A stretch of DNA of 32,852 nt, taken from NCBI GenBank assembly GCA_030067055.1, contig JASJAL010000001.1, positions 1-32,852 on the forward strand, written 5' to 3'. The notes under the pieces were generated by a model. The model had not been told where the DNA came from, did not search any database, and saw only the letters and a program-made list of their open reading frames with translations. This DNA is from Kiloniellales bacterium. GTDB lineage: Bacteria > Pseudomonadota > Alphaproteobacteria > Kiloniellales > JAKSBE01. Positions within the stretch are counted from its first letter, which is position 1. Each line of letters begins with the position of its first letter. Shown in pieces: positions 7,314 through 15,667 of this stretch. Both the position numbers and the translations under genes were made by a program.

Positions 7314-8006
7314 ATGGCCGAGAGCCCCGAGACGGCGCGCGCCGCCGCGAAGATCCTGCTCGACATCGAGGCCATCCTGTTCCGACCCGACCAGCCCTTC
7401 GTCTTCACCTCGGGCCGCGCCAGCCCTGTCTACGTCGACTGTCGGCGGATCATCTCCTTCCCCAAGGCCCGTTCGCGCCTGATGGACATGGGCGTCGAGT
7501 TGATCCGCGAGGCGACCGCGGCCGATCCGCCGGACGTGATCGCCGGCGGCGAGACCGCCGGCATCCCCTTCGCCGCCTGGATCGCCGAGCGCCTGGGCCT
7601 GCCGATGATCTACGTCCGCAAGAAGCCCAAGGGCTTCGGCCGCAACGCCCAGATCGAAGGCACCTTTCACGAGGGTGCCAAGGTCCTGCTGGTCGAGGAC
7701 CTGGCGACCGACGGGGGCTCCAAGGTCAACTTCATCGAGGCCCTGCGCAGCGCCGGCGCCGAGATCGGCGAGACCTTCGTGATCTTTCACTATGGTATTT
7801 TTCCCCAGAGCACGGGTCTGCTCGCCGATCTGGGCGTGAACCTGCGCGGCCTCTGCACCTGGTGGGACGCGCTCGCCCTGGTCGAGGACAGCGGCTATCT
7901 GGACGCCGGCGGCGTGGCCGAGGTCCGCGCCTTCCTGGAGGACCCGGACGGCTGGTCCGCCGCCCACGGCGGCAAGACCTCGGAGGAGCTGGCGGCCGGC
8001 GGCTAG
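7314..8006 (+). CDS. pyrE: orotate phosphoribosyltransferase
   Basis: PyrE converts orotate and PRPP to orotidine 5'-phosphate, the fifth step of pyrimidine synthesis. The 230-residue protein has the type I PRTase fold: FVFTSGRASPVYVDCR for orotate binding, VIAGGETAGIPFA, YVRKKPKGFG on the flexible loop, and the PRPP-binding signature VLLVEDLATDGGSK. It is somewhat longer than the E. coli enzyme because of a C-terminal extension after WWDALALVEDSGYL, a form I associate with alphaproteobacterial PyrE. The ATG follows a GAAGGA site. It is divergent from thiE. The ABC transporter binding-protein gene starts 37 bases after its stop, with its own strong ribosome binding site. Confidence 0.95.
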   Translation: MAESPETARAAAKILLDIEAILFRPDQPFVFTSGRASPVYVDCRRIISFPKARSRLMDMGVELIREATAADPPDVIAGGETAGIPFAAWIAERLGLPMIYVRKKPKGFGRNAQIEGTFHEGAKVLLVEDLATDGGSKVNFIEALRSAGAEIGETFVIFHYGIFPQSTGLLADLGVNLRGLCTWWDALALVEDSGYLDAGGVAEVRAFLEDPDGWSAAHGGKTSEELAAGG

Positions 8007-8029
8007 TCTTCCCACAATCCTCTCGCAGA

Positions 8030-8035
8030 AGGAGG
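8030..8035 (+). promoter_or_regulatory. ribosome binding site fixing a TTG start
   Basis: AGGAGG at 8030-8035 lies 8 bases before TTG at 8044. This near-perfect anti-Shine-Dalgarno match at ideal spacing supports the non-ATG start of the transporter binding protein. Confidence 0.75.
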
Positions 8036-8043
8036 TTGAAACC

Positions 8044-9735
8044 TTGGCCAGATCGTTGTTCCCCGGGTCCGCGTTCCTGGGCGCGTTGCTCGTCCTCGCC
8101 ACCGCCCTCGCGGGCGCACCGGCGTCCAAGGCCGCTGGCGGCGGCGAGCTGAAGATCGGCATCACCCAGTTTCCCTCCACCCTGCATCCCAACATCGATT
8201 CCATGCTGGCCAAGAGCTATGTCCTGGCCACGGCGATTCGGCCCATGGTGGCCTACGATCAGGAATGGCAAGCCGTCTGCATCCTCTGCACCGAGCTGCC
8301 GACTCTGGAGAACGGCGGCGCCGTGCTGGAAACCTCGGCCCAGGGGAGCGAGGGCATCGCCGTCACCTACAAGATCCATCCCGAGGCAACCTGGGGCGAC
8401 GGCACACCGGTCACGACCAAGGACGTGATCCTGGCCTGGGAGGTCGGCAAGCATCCTCTGAGCGGCGTCGCCACCGGCGAGCCATTCCGCCGCGTTCTCT
8501 CGATCGATACCCCGGACGACAAGACCTACACCGTTCACGTCGACCGCGTGACCTATAACTACAACCTGAACTACGCCATCGGCGTCCTGCCGGCACACAT
8601 CGAGCGGCCGATCTTCGAGTCCGGCCCAGCCGAGTATCGCAACCGGACCGCCTTCGATACCGATCCCACGAACCCGGGCCTCTACTTCGGACCCTACCGG
8701 ATCGCCGAGGTCGTGAAGGGCTCGCACATCGCTCTCGAGCCGAACAGCACGTGGTGGGGCGAGGCGCCGGCATTCGAGCGCATTACAGTGCGGACCATCG
8801 AGAACACCCCCGCGCTGGAAGCAAACCTGCTGTCGGGCTCGATCGACATGATCGCCGGCGAACTCGGGCTCAACATCGACCAGGCGCTGGCCTTCGAGAA
8901 GCGCAACGGTGATGACTACCAGGTGATCTACAAGCCGGGCCTGGTGTACGAGCACATCGACCTGCAGCTGGAGAACCCCGTCCTGCAGGACGTGCGGATC
9001 CGGCGCGCCCTGATGCATGCCATCGACCGGCAGGCGATCAGCGACCGGCTGTTCGGCGGCAAGCAGCCGCCCGCCCACAAGTCGGTCTCGCCCCTGGACA
9101 GCGTCCACAGCGAGGACGTCCGTCGCTACGACCACGATCCGGCGAAAGCCGCCGCGCTTCTGGACGAGGCCGGTTGGGCCGAGATCAGGGACGGTATCCG
9201 GCACGACGCGGCCGGCGAGCCTCTGGTCCTGGAGTTCATGACCACCGCCGGCAATCGGACCCGAGAGCTGGTTCAGCAAGTGCTGCAGAGCCAGTGGAAG
9301 CAGGTGGGCATCGACGTCCGGATCCGCAACGAGCCGGCGCGGGTCTACTTCGGCGAGACCCTCAACCAGCGCAAGCACAAGGCCCTGGCCATGTTCGCCT
9401 GGATTTCCAGCCCCGAGAACGTGCCGCGGACGACCCTGCACAGCGAGGAGATCCCGACCGAGGCGAACGGCTGGTCGGGGCAGAACTACACCGCCTACAG
9501 TAACTCCGAGATGGACGACCTGCTCGACCGGATCGAGCGCGAGCTGGACTTCGACCGGCGCAAGGCGCTCTGGGCCAGACTGCAGCAGATCTACGCCGAG
9601 GACCTGCCGGTACTGCCGCTCTACTGGCGGGCCAACACCTACGTCCTGCCCAAGTGGCTGGAGGGCGTGCGGCCGACCGGCCATCAGTTCACCAGCACGC
9701 TCTGGGTCGAGGAGTGGCGGCGCGGCGCACGCTGA
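8044..9735 (+). CDS. ABC transporter substrate-binding protein, peptide/nickel family (SBP_bac_5)
   Basis: This is a periplasmic binding protein that would deliver peptides or similar solutes to the permeases encoded next to it. The 563-residue protein begins with a signal peptide (ALLVLATALAGAPASKA, likely cleaved near residue 27) with no lipobox cysteine. The family-5 pattern follows: PSTLHPNIDSM, YKIHPEATWGDGTPVTTKDV near 115-130, GPYRIAEVVKGSHIALEPN, RIRRALMHAIDRQAI and, near the end, LPVLPLYWRANTYV. The start is the TTG at 8044 supported by AGGAGG. The permease gene follows after 16 bases. The ligand cannot be read from the sequence; peptides, nickel chelates, opines and glycosides are all bound by this family. 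Confidence 0.93.
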   Translation: MARSLFPGSAFLGALLVLATALAGAPASKAAGGGELKIGITQFPSTLHPNIDSMLAKSYVLATAIRPMVAYDQEWQAVCILCTELPTLENGGAVLETSAQGSEGIAVTYKIHPEATWGDGTPVTTKDVILAWEVGKHPLSGVATGEPFRRVLSIDTPDDKTYTVHVDRVTYNYNLNYAIGVLPAHIERPIFESGPAEYRNRTAFDTDPTNPGLYFGPYRIAEVVKGSHIALEPNSTWWGEAPAFERITVRTIENTPALEANLLSGSIDMIAGELGLNIDQALAFEKRNGDDYQVIYKPGLVYEHIDLQLENPVLQDVRIRRALMHAIDRQAISDRLFGGKQPPAHKSVSPLDSVHSEDVRRYDHDPAKAAALLDEAGWAEIRDGIRHDAAGEPLVLEFMTTAGNRTRELVQQVLQSQWKQVGIDVRIRNEPARVYFGETLNQRKHKALAMFAWISSPENVPRTTLHSEEIPTEANGWSGQNYTAYSNSEMDDLLDRIERELDFDRRKALWARLQQIYAEDLPVLPLYWRANTYVLPKWLEGVRPTGHQFTSTLWVEEWRRGAR

Positions 9736-9751
9736 CGCCGCGGGGTTCCCG

Positions 9752-10699
9752 ATGATCTCCTACATCGGCCAGCGCCTCTTCGAGTCCGCCATCGTCCTGC
9801 TGGTCATGTCCTTCGTCATCTACGGGCTGATCGGCTTGATGCCGGGCGATCCGATCGACCTGATGATCCAGGCCGATCCCGAACTGACCAGCGCCGACGC
9901 CGAGCGGCTGCGCGCCCTGCATGGGCTCGACCGGCCGATACACGAGCGCTACTTGGCCTGGCTCGACAAGGCCGTGGAAGGCGACTTCGGCTATTCCCGG
10001 CAGTTCGCCGCACCGGTGCTCGACATCCTGCTGCCGCGGCTCGCCAACACGGCCGTGCTGATGGGCCTCAGCTTCCTGCTCGCCCTCGCCATCGCCCTGC
10101 CTGCCGGCCTGATCGCCGCCAACCGGCCGCGCGGCCTGATCGACCACTCGATCAATCTCTTCGCCTTCGCCGGGATCTCGGTTCCGCCCTTCTGGCTGGC
10201 GATCCTGATGATCATCCTCTTTGCCGTGGTGCTGCGTTGGCTCCCCGCCGGCGGCATGGGCGACCTGGACGATCCGCTCGACCTTCTGCGCCATGCGGTC
10301 CTGCCGGTCGCCGCGCTGGCTCTCGTCACCGTCGGCGGCATCATCCGCTTCGTCCGCGCCGCGACCATCGAGGCGCTGCGCCAGGACTACATCCGCACCG
10401 CCCAGGCCAAGGGGGTCAGCCGGCCCGGAGTCATCACCGGCCACGCCCTGCGCAATGCGATGATCCCGGTGACTACGATCCTGGCGCTCAACTTCGGGTC
10501 CCTGTTCTCCGGCGCCCTGATCACCGAGACCATGTTCGGCTGGCTGGGCATGGGCAAGACCATCTTCGATGCGATCCAGACCAACGACTACAACCTGGCC
10601 CTGGTCGGACTGCTCTTCGCCACCCTGACCACCCTGCTGGCCAACATCCTGGCCGATCTGGTCTACGCCTGGCTCGACCCGAGGATCTCCTACCTATGA
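9752..10699 (+). CDS. ABC transporter permease, DppB/OppB type
   Basis: This is the first membrane subunit of a peptide-type importer. It has 315 residues with six predicted membrane segments, beginning at IVLLVMSFVIYGLIGLMPGD, the N-terminal helix plus PGDP motif typical of DppB-like proteins. The EAA cytoplasmic loop that contacts the ATPase is EALRQDYIRTAQAKGVS (near residues 207-225). A conserved ALITETMFGWLGMG follows near the C-terminus. It overlaps the next gene by four bases (ATGA at 10696-10699), indicating translational coupling. The intact EAA loop implies that a working ATPase must be supplied from elsewhere. Confidence 0.94.
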   Translation: MISYIGQRLFESAIVLLVMSFVIYGLIGLMPGDPIDLMIQADPELTSADAERLRALHGLDRPIHERYLAWLDKAVEGDFGYSRQFAAPVLDILLPRLANTAVLMGLSFLLALAIALPAGLIAANRPRGLIDHSINLFAFAGISVPPFWLAILMIILFAVVLRWLPAGGMGDLDDPLDLLRHAVLPVAALALVTVGGIIRFVRAATIEALRQDYIRTAQAKGVSRPGVITGHALRNAMIPVTTILALNFGSLFSGALITETMFGWLGMGKTIFDAIQTNDYNLALVGLLFATLTTLLANILADLVYAWLDPRISYL

Positions 10700-11655
10700 G
10701 CATCGCGCCCGAGCCTGGACCCCGCCTCGCCGCCGAAGCCGCCTACGCGGCCGGTCCATCGCTTTCCTTCGGGCGGTTGCTCTGGCGCCGCTTCCTGGAG
10801 CATCACCTCGCTGTCTTCAGCCTGATCCTGCTGTTCCTGCTGGTCGTCGCAACCTTCGCGGCACCGCTGGCCGAGCAACTGCTGGGCCTGGACGCCGAGA
10901 CCGTCGATCTCTTCAACCAGAAGCAGCCACCCTCGCCCGAGCACCCCCTGGGCACCGACGAGCTGGGCCGCGACCTGCTGCTGCGTCTGCTCTACGGCGG
11001 CCAGGTGTCCCTGCTGGCCGGCCTGGTCACCGCGGTTCTGGCCGCCGCCATCGGCACCGTGATCGGCCTGCTCGCCGGCTACTTCGGCGGGCCCCTGGAC
11101 GCGGTGCTGATGCGCCTGACCGACGGGGTCATCGCCCTGCCCCTGCTGCCGCTGCTGATCGTCCTGGCGGCGGTCGACCTGACCAAGCTCGGCCTGCCCG
11201 AGACCTTGGCGACCTCGGAGGAGGTCAGCCTCTACCGCATCATCATCCTGATCTCGCTGGTCGGCTGGACCACCGTGGCCCGCCTGGTCCGCGGCAGCAC
11301 GCTGTCCCTGCGCGAGCGGGAGTTCGTGCGCGCCGCCCGGGCGATCGGCGCCCGGCCCTTGCGGATCATGCTGGTCCACATCCTGCCGAACGTGATCTCG
11401 CCGGTGATCGTCGCGACCACGCTTTCGATCGGCAACATCATCCTGCTGGAATCGGTGCTGAGCTTCCTGGGCCTCGGAATCCAGCCGCCGATACCCTCCT
11501 GGGGCAACATGCTGACCGGCGCCCAGGAGCTGATCTGGGACGCGCCCATGCTGGCGGTCTGGCCCGGCCTGCTGATCTTCGTCACCGTGATCGCCTTCAA
11601 CTTCCTGGGAGACGGGCTGCAGGACGCCCTCGATCCACGCTCTGTCGGCCGCTGA
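10696..11655 (+). CDS. ABC transporter permease, DppC/OppC type
   Basis: This is the second membrane subunit of the importer, with 319 residues. It has a cytoplasmic N-terminus and a first membrane helix (FSLILLFLLVVATFAAPLAE). The family signature HPLGTDELGRDLLLRLLYGG comes next, then five more helices and the EAA loop REREFVRAARAIGARPLRI near residues 210-230. The C-terminal region (SFLGLGIQPPIPSWGNML) is also characteristic. I chose the ATG at 10696 because it overlaps the stop of the first permease in an ATGA junction; the frame stays open upstream only inside that gene. No ATPase gene follows: the next gene is an aminotransferase after a 177-base gap. Confidence 0.94.
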   Translation: MSIAPEPGPRLAAEAAYAAGPSLSFGRLLWRRFLEHHLAVFSLILLFLLVVATFAAPLAEQLLGLDAETVDLFNQKQPPSPEHPLGTDELGRDLLLRLLYGGQVSLLAGLVTAVLAAAIGTVIGLLAGYFGGPLDAVLMRLTDGVIALPLLPLLIVLAAVDLTKLGLPETLATSEEVSLYRIIILISLVGWTTVARLVRGSTLSLREREFVRAARAIGARPLRIMLVHILPNVISPVIVATTLSIGNIILLESVLSFLGLGIQPPIPSWGNMLTGAQELIWDAPMLAVWPGLLIFVTVIAFNFLGDGLQDALDPRSVGR

Positions 11656-11663
11656 ATGCGGCC
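11647..11663 (+). other. small hairpin at the transporter operon end
   Basis: GGCCGC (11647-11652) and GCGGCC (11658-11663) form a 6-bp stem with loop TGAAT containing the stop codon. There is no T-run, so it is at best a weak or rho-assisted end signal. The rest of the gap to 11832 contains a TTGACT (11744-11749) but no -10 element at proper spacing. Confidence 0.3.
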
Positions 11664-11832
11664 CGCAAGCCCCTGATTTGCTTGAATCTCCCGAAGCTGC
11701 CCGCAGGAAATCACAGGGATCTTGCAACACGGCTCGGTCGGATTTGACTTCGATCATTTCTTGGCGCGTGTGCGGGGTGGTAGTAGGGTCCCAGGCGCAT
11801 GAAACTTCGCCTTTAGAGAGCAGGAGCCGCCT

Positions 11833-13224
11833 ATGAGCGAGCGCCCGAATTCGACGGCCGCGCGCGACGTCGCCTATCAGCTGCACCCCTATACCAACGC
11901 CCGCAAGCACGAGGCCGAGGGGCCGCTGATCATCGAGCGCGGCGAGGGCATCCGCGTGTTCGACGACCAGGGCCACGCCTACATCGAAGGCATGGCCGGG
12001 CTGTGGTGCACCTCGCTCGGCTTCAACGAGCCGCGGCTGGTCGAAGCGGCGACCCGGCAGCTCCAGACCTTGCCCTACTACCACACCTTCGCCCACAAGA
12101 CCGGGGTGCCGCCGGTCGAGCTCGCGGAGAAGCTGATCGGCTTGGCGCCGGTGCCGATGTCGAAGGTCTTCTTCGCCAACTCCGGCTCCGAGGCCAACGA
12201 TTCCGTGGTCAAGCTGGTCTGGTACGCGAACAACGCCCTGGGCCGGCCGGAGCGCAAGAAGATCATCAGCCGCATCAAGGGCTACCACGGGGTCACCGTG
12301 GCCTCGGCCAGCATGACCGGGCTGCCGTTCAACCAGCGCGACTTCGATCTGCCGATTCAGAACATCCTGCACACCTCTTGCCCGCATCACTACCGCTTCG
12401 CGGAGGCGGGCGAGAGCGAGGAGGACTTCGCCACCCGGCTGGCCGAGGACCTCGAGACTCTGATCCAGGACGAGGGACCGGAGACCATTGCCGCCTTCAT
12501 CGGCGAGCCGGTCATGGGCGCGGGCGGCGTAGTCCTGCCGCCGAAGACCTACTGGGAGAAGATCCAGGCGGTTCTCAAGAAGCACGATATCTGGTTGGTC
12601 GCCGACGAAGTGATCTGCGGCTTCGGGCGCACCGGGAACATGTTCGGCTGCCAAACCTACGGCATCGAGCCGGACATCCTGGTGGTCGCCAAGGCCCTGT
12701 CCTCGGCCTACCTGCCGATTTCGGCCGTGATGATCTCAGACAAGGTCTATCAGGCTGTGGCAGATAACACTGCGAAGATCGGTACCTTTGGCCATGGTTT
12801 CACCTACACCGGCCATCCGGTGAGCGCGGCCGTGGCACTGGAGACGCTGAAGATCTACGAGGAACGCGACATCGTCGGACACGTCCGGGCCGTGGCACCG
12901 CGCTTCGCTGCGCGCCTGAAGCAGCTCGGCGAACACCCGCTGGTCGGAGAGGCCGTGGGCATAGGGCTGATCGGCGCCGTCGAGCTGGTGGCCGACAAGG
13001 ACAGCGGGACGCCCTTCGACCCGCTGGGCAGCGTCGGACCGGTCTGCGCCAAGAACGCCGAAAGCGAGGGCCTCATCGTCCGTGCCCTGATGGACCGGGT
13101 CGCCTTCTGCCCGCCACTGATCATAACCGAGGCGGAGATCGACGAGATGTTCGATTGCTTCACGCGGGCCCTCGAGGCGACTTGGGCGCACGTCACCTTC
13201 GAAGGCCTGGCTTCGGTGGCGTGA
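11833..13224 (+). CDS. class III PLP-dependent aminotransferase (omega-amino acid/putrescine type)
   Basis: This fold-type I enzyme would move an amino group from an omega-amino acid, polyamine or amine to pyruvate or a similar acceptor. The 463-residue protein shows the class III landmarks: [12 protein letters not shown] near the N-terminus, [12 protein letters not shown] for phosphate binding, [34 protein letters not shown] (Asp258 contacts the PLP ring nitrogen) and the Schiff-base lysine Lys287 in [26 protein letters not shown] follows. It resembles putrescine- or beta-alanine-pyruvate transaminases more than glutamate-1-semialdehyde mutase, but the substrate cannot be settled here. The ATG has an AGGAG site ten bases upstream. 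hemA follows after 82 bases. Confidence 0.92.
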   Translation: MSERPNSTAARDVAYQLHPYTNARKHEAEGPLIIERGEGIRVFDDQGHAYIEGMAGLWCTSLGFNEPRLVEAATRQLQTLPYYHTFAHKTGVPPVELAEKLIGLAPVPMSKVFFANSGSEANDSVVKLVWYANNALGRPERKKIISRIKGYHGVTVASASMTGLPFNQRDFDLPIQNILHTSCPHHYRFAEAGESEEDFATRLAEDLETLIQDEGPETIAAFIGEPVMGAGGVVLPPKTYWEKIQAVLKKHDIWLVADEVICGFGRTGNMFGCQTYGIEPDILVVAKALSSAYLPISAVMISDKVYQAVADNTAKIGTFGHGFTYTGHPVSAAVALETLKIYEERDIVGHVRAVAPRFAARLKQLGEHPLVGEAVGIGLIGAVELVADKDSGTPFDPLGSVGPVCAKNAESEGLIVRALMDRVAFCPPLIITEAEIDEMFDCFTRALEATWAHVTFEGLASVA

Positions 13225-13306
13225 TGGAAACGAACGGCGGCCAGGTCAGAGAGATCGGGCGCGAAGGCCCGGAAGCGAAAGGGCGACGCAGGGAGAGGTA
13301 AAGGTC

Positions 13307-14518
13307 ATGGATTACGAGACGTTCTTTGCCAAGTCCGTGGATGAGGTGAAACAGGAGGGGCGCTACCGGATCTTCGCGGATCTTCTGCGCCACGCCGGCG
13401 ATTTCCCGCGCGCCACCCGCCATGACGGATCCGACCGTAGCGAGGTGACGGTCTGGTGCTCCAACGACTACCTGGGCATGGGTCAGCACCCGAAGATCAT
13501 CGAGGCGATGCGGGAAGCCCTGGAGTCTTGCGGTGCGGGCGCCGGTGGCACCCGCAACATCGCCGGCACCAACCACTATCACGTCCTGCTGGAGCAGGAG
13601 CTGGCCGGCCTGCATGACAAGGAAGCCGCGCTGCTCTTCACGTCCGGCTACGTCTCCAACCTCGCCGCACTCTCGACCATCGCCGCCAAGCTGCCGGGCT
13701 GCATCGTGCTCTCGGATGAGAAGAACCATGCCTCGATGATCGAAGGGATCCGCAACAGCCGTGCGGAAAAGCGGATCTTCAAGCACAACGACCCGGCCGA
13801 CCTTGAGCGCCAGCTCAAAGAGCTCGACCCGGCACGGCCTAAGCTGATCGCCTTCGAATCGGTCTATTCCATGGATGGCGACGTCGCGCCGATCGAGACC
13901 TTCTGCGACCTCGCGGACCGCTATGGGGCAATGACCTATCTGGATGAAGTCCACGCCGTCGGCCTCTACGGTGAAGGCGGCGGCGGCATCGCCGATCGCG
14001 ATGGGGTCATGGACCGGGTGACGGTGATCGAGGGCACCCTGGCCAAGGCCTTCGGCTGCCTGGGCGGCTACATCGCGGCATCGGAGGCGCTGATCGACTT
14101 CGTCCGCAGCTACGCCTCGGCGTTCATCTTCACCACCGCTCTACCGCCCCACGTCGCGGCCGGCGCGCTCACCAGCATCCGCCACCTCAAGCAGAGCGGC
14201 GAGGAACGGGCCCGTCACCAGGAACGCGCGGCGACCCTCAAGCGCCGCCTGAAGGAGGCCGGCCTGCCGGTGATGCCGAGTTCGACCCACATCGTGCCGG
14301 TTCTGGTCGGCGATCCCGTGCTCTGCCGCCAGGTCACCGACATTCTGCTGGAGCGCTACGGGATCTACGTGCAGCCGATCAACTACCCGACGGTCCCGCG
14401 CGGCACGGAGCGGCTGCGCCTGACCCCCTCGCCCCTGCACAGCGACACCCACTTCGACCATCTGGTGAGGGCACTGAGCGAGGTTTGGCGGGACCTGGGA
14501 TTGCAGCACGCCGCCTAG
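13307..14518 (+). CDS. hemA: 5-aminolevulinate synthase (C4 pathway)
   Basis: ALAS condenses glycine with succinyl-CoA to 5-aminolevulinate, the committed step of tetrapyrrole synthesis in alphaproteobacteria. The 403-residue protein aligns over its full length with the family: [30 protein letters not shown] (glycine-rich loop), [42 protein letters not shown] (PLP aspartate) and [16 protein letters not shown] with the Schiff-base Lys247. Near the C-terminus are [20 protein letters not shown] and the substrate-contacting RLTPSP. The related enzymes KBL and BioF lack the [13 protein letters not shown] form, which separates them. A GGGAGAGG site precedes the ATG. No FNR-like or FnrL-type dyad is evident in the 82-base gap. 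Confidence 0.97.
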   Translation: MDYETFFAKSVDEVKQEGRYRIFADLLRHAGDFPRATRHDGSDRSEVTVWCSNDYLGMGQHPKIIEAMREALESCGAGAGGTRNIAGTNHYHVLLEQELAGLHDKEAALLFTSGYVSNLAALSTIAAKLPGCIVLSDEKNHASMIEGIRNSRAEKRIFKHNDPADLERQLKELDPARPKLIAFESVYSMDGDVAPIETFCDLADRYGAMTYLDEVHAVGLYGEGGGGIADRDGVMDRVTVIEGTLAKAFGCLGGYIAASEALIDFVRSYASAFIFTTALPPHVAAGALTSIRHLKQSGEERARHQERAATLKRRLKEAGLPVMPSSTHIVPVLVGDPVLCRQVTDILLERYGIYVQPINYPTVPRGTERLRLTPSPLHSDTHFDHLVRALSEVWRDLGLQHAA

Positions 14519-14596
14519 CCCTCCGCCGGCGCAGCCTCGTCCAGATACCTGCGGTCATCGGGCAAAAAAACAACTCCAAAATCTGCGAATGCGTCG

Positions 14597-14610
14597 CAAT
14601 TGCATAATTG
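14597..14610. promoter_or_regulatory. dyad upstream of the PadR-like gene, candidate operator
   Basis: CAATT (14597-14601) and AATTG (14606-14610) flank GCAT in an AT-rich pocket of an otherwise GC-rich gap, 73 bases before the regulator ATG. PadR proteins often repress their own genes through ATGT/ACAT-type dyads; this one resembles but does not match that consensus. Confidence 0.3.
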
Positions 14611-14682
14611 TCCTGGACATTTCCCACGGGCAGGATTAGGTTTCGAAGGTCACTCTGTCGCCGCCGCAATGAAGCCAAAGCG

Positions 14683-15216
14683 ATGTACCGCGACAACACC
14701 CTGGTTCCCTCCGAAGCGGTTCGCCTGACCGCCCTTGGCATCCTCGCCGAGGCGGACAAGCCCTATGCCGAGCTGGCCGCGGAGGTCCGCCACTTCACCT
14801 CGCGCATCGCCGGGCCCTCGCTCGATCTGGTGGCGGCGCCGCTCGAGCTCTTGAAGGTCGAAGGCCTGGTCGAGGCGGTCGAGGGCGACGCGGACAACGC
14901 CCTGCTGCGCATCACCAAGGACGGCCGCGACGAGCTGGCGACCTTGATGACCTCCAACGTCCGGGCGCCGGTCAACGACATCAACAAGCTGATCATCGCC
15001 TTGAAGATGCGCTTCCTGCACCTTCTGCCCGCCGAGGATCAGAGGATCCAGATCGAGGTGATGATGGAAATGGCGGAACGGGAGATCGCCCGCCTCTCGG
15101 ACCTGCGGCAGCATCATGCCAGCGGCCAGGGCCACTTGGTCGCCTGGCTCGACCACGACATCGCCGCGGCCGAGAATCGCCTCGCCTGGTTCGAGGGCCT
15201 GCTGGCCGGACTCTAG
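14683..15216 (+). CDS. PadR family transcriptional regulator
   Basis: The 177-residue protein looks like a PadR-type winged-helix regulator. The N-terminal part (about 12-90) has a helical segment (AVRLTALGILAEADKPYAELAAEV), a candidate recognition helix (GPSLDLVAAPLELLKVEGLVEAV) and a wing (LLRITKDGRDEL). The C-terminal half (about 95-175) is mostly helical with heptad-like spacing (MMEMAEREIARL, LDHDIAAAENRLAWFEGLL), as expected for the PadR dimerisation domain. The ATG at 14683 is preferred over an in-frame TTG 75 bases upstream because it gives a normal family N-terminus. It follows hemA by 164 bases. Its ligand and targets are unknown; regulating the hemA region is only a guess from position. 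Confidence 0.75.
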   Translation: MYRDNTLVPSEAVRLTALGILAEADKPYAELAAEVRHFTSRIAGPSLDLVAAPLELLKVEGLVEAVEGDADNALLRITKDGRDELATLMTSNVRAPVNDINKLIIALKMRFLHLLPAEDQRIQIEVMMEMAEREIARLSDLRQHHASGQGHLVAWLDHDIAAAENRLAWFEGLLAGL

Positions 15217-15264
15217 TCCGACCTGCGCGCTCGCGCCCCACTCCGCCCTACCTGCCGAAAGCCT

Positions 15265-15654
15265 TTAGACCTCGACCTTGTAGGTCAGGGCGAGTTCGTC
15301 CCCGGTCCGGCCGCGGATGCCCCAGTTCGCCTTGGGGGTCTCGAAGATCGTGATCTCCACGTCCTCAACCGCGATCCCCAAGCCTTCCGGGATCTCGGCC
15401 ATCAAGGCTTTCAGCAACGCCTTCAAGGTCTCGGGCTCGCGGCCCTCGAAAAGGCTGATCTCGAGGATCAGGTAGGCCGGGCTGCGATCCGGCGGATAGA
15501 GGTAGTCCTCGGCCTCCAGGCCGATGAAACGGTGGAAGCGTTTGTCCTCGGGCAGGCCGAGAACGCGACGGTTGACCCGGTGAATGATCGCGGACAGCAT
15601 CGCGCGGACCGCCCCCAGGTGCTGCTTCTCACCGTAGACCTTGACCTGGGCCAC
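15265..15654 (-). CDS. tautomerase-superfamily protein lacking Pro1
   Basis: The 129-residue protein resembles the Tautomerase_2 group: an N-terminal strand (AQVKVYG), a helix ending in LGLPEDKRFHRF, a central strand YLILEISLFEGR, a second helix (ETLKALLKALMAEI), and a C-terminal part VEITIFETPKANWGIRG followed by ELALTYKVEV. The superfamily's catalytic residue is Pro1, exposed after removal of Met; here residue 2 is Ala, so the standard proton-transfer chemistry is doubtful. The start is GTG at 15654, 13 bases after the SDR stop, with GAGGGGG upstream. Continuing upstream in frame reads into the SDR gene and offers no Met-Pro start. It is the last gene of a minus-strand run. The exact activity is unknown. 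Confidence 0.8.
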   Translation of the reverse strand: MAQVKVYGEKQHLGAVRAMLSAIIHRVNRRVLGLPEDKRFHRFIGLEAEDYLYPPDRSPAYLILEISLFEGREPETLKALLKALMAEIPEGLGIAVEDVEITIFETPKANWGIRGRTGDELALTYKVEV

Positions 15655-15667
15655 CTTGATCGCCCCC

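Noticed and set aside
7732..9684. Open frame of 650 codons on the minus strand
   Set aside because: It is antisense to the ABC binding-protein gene and the end of pyrE, both intact and recognisable.
11761..11775. Sigma-54 promoter before the aminotransferase
   Set aside because: A TTGGCGCG is followed by TGC, but the GG-to-GC distance is 9 rather than 12 bases, so the -24/-12 geometry is not met.
10690..12654. Open frame of 654 codons on the minus strand
   Set aside because: It covers the antisense of the second ABC permease and the aminotransferase. Its translation is Gln/Asp/Gly-rich and unlike any family I know.
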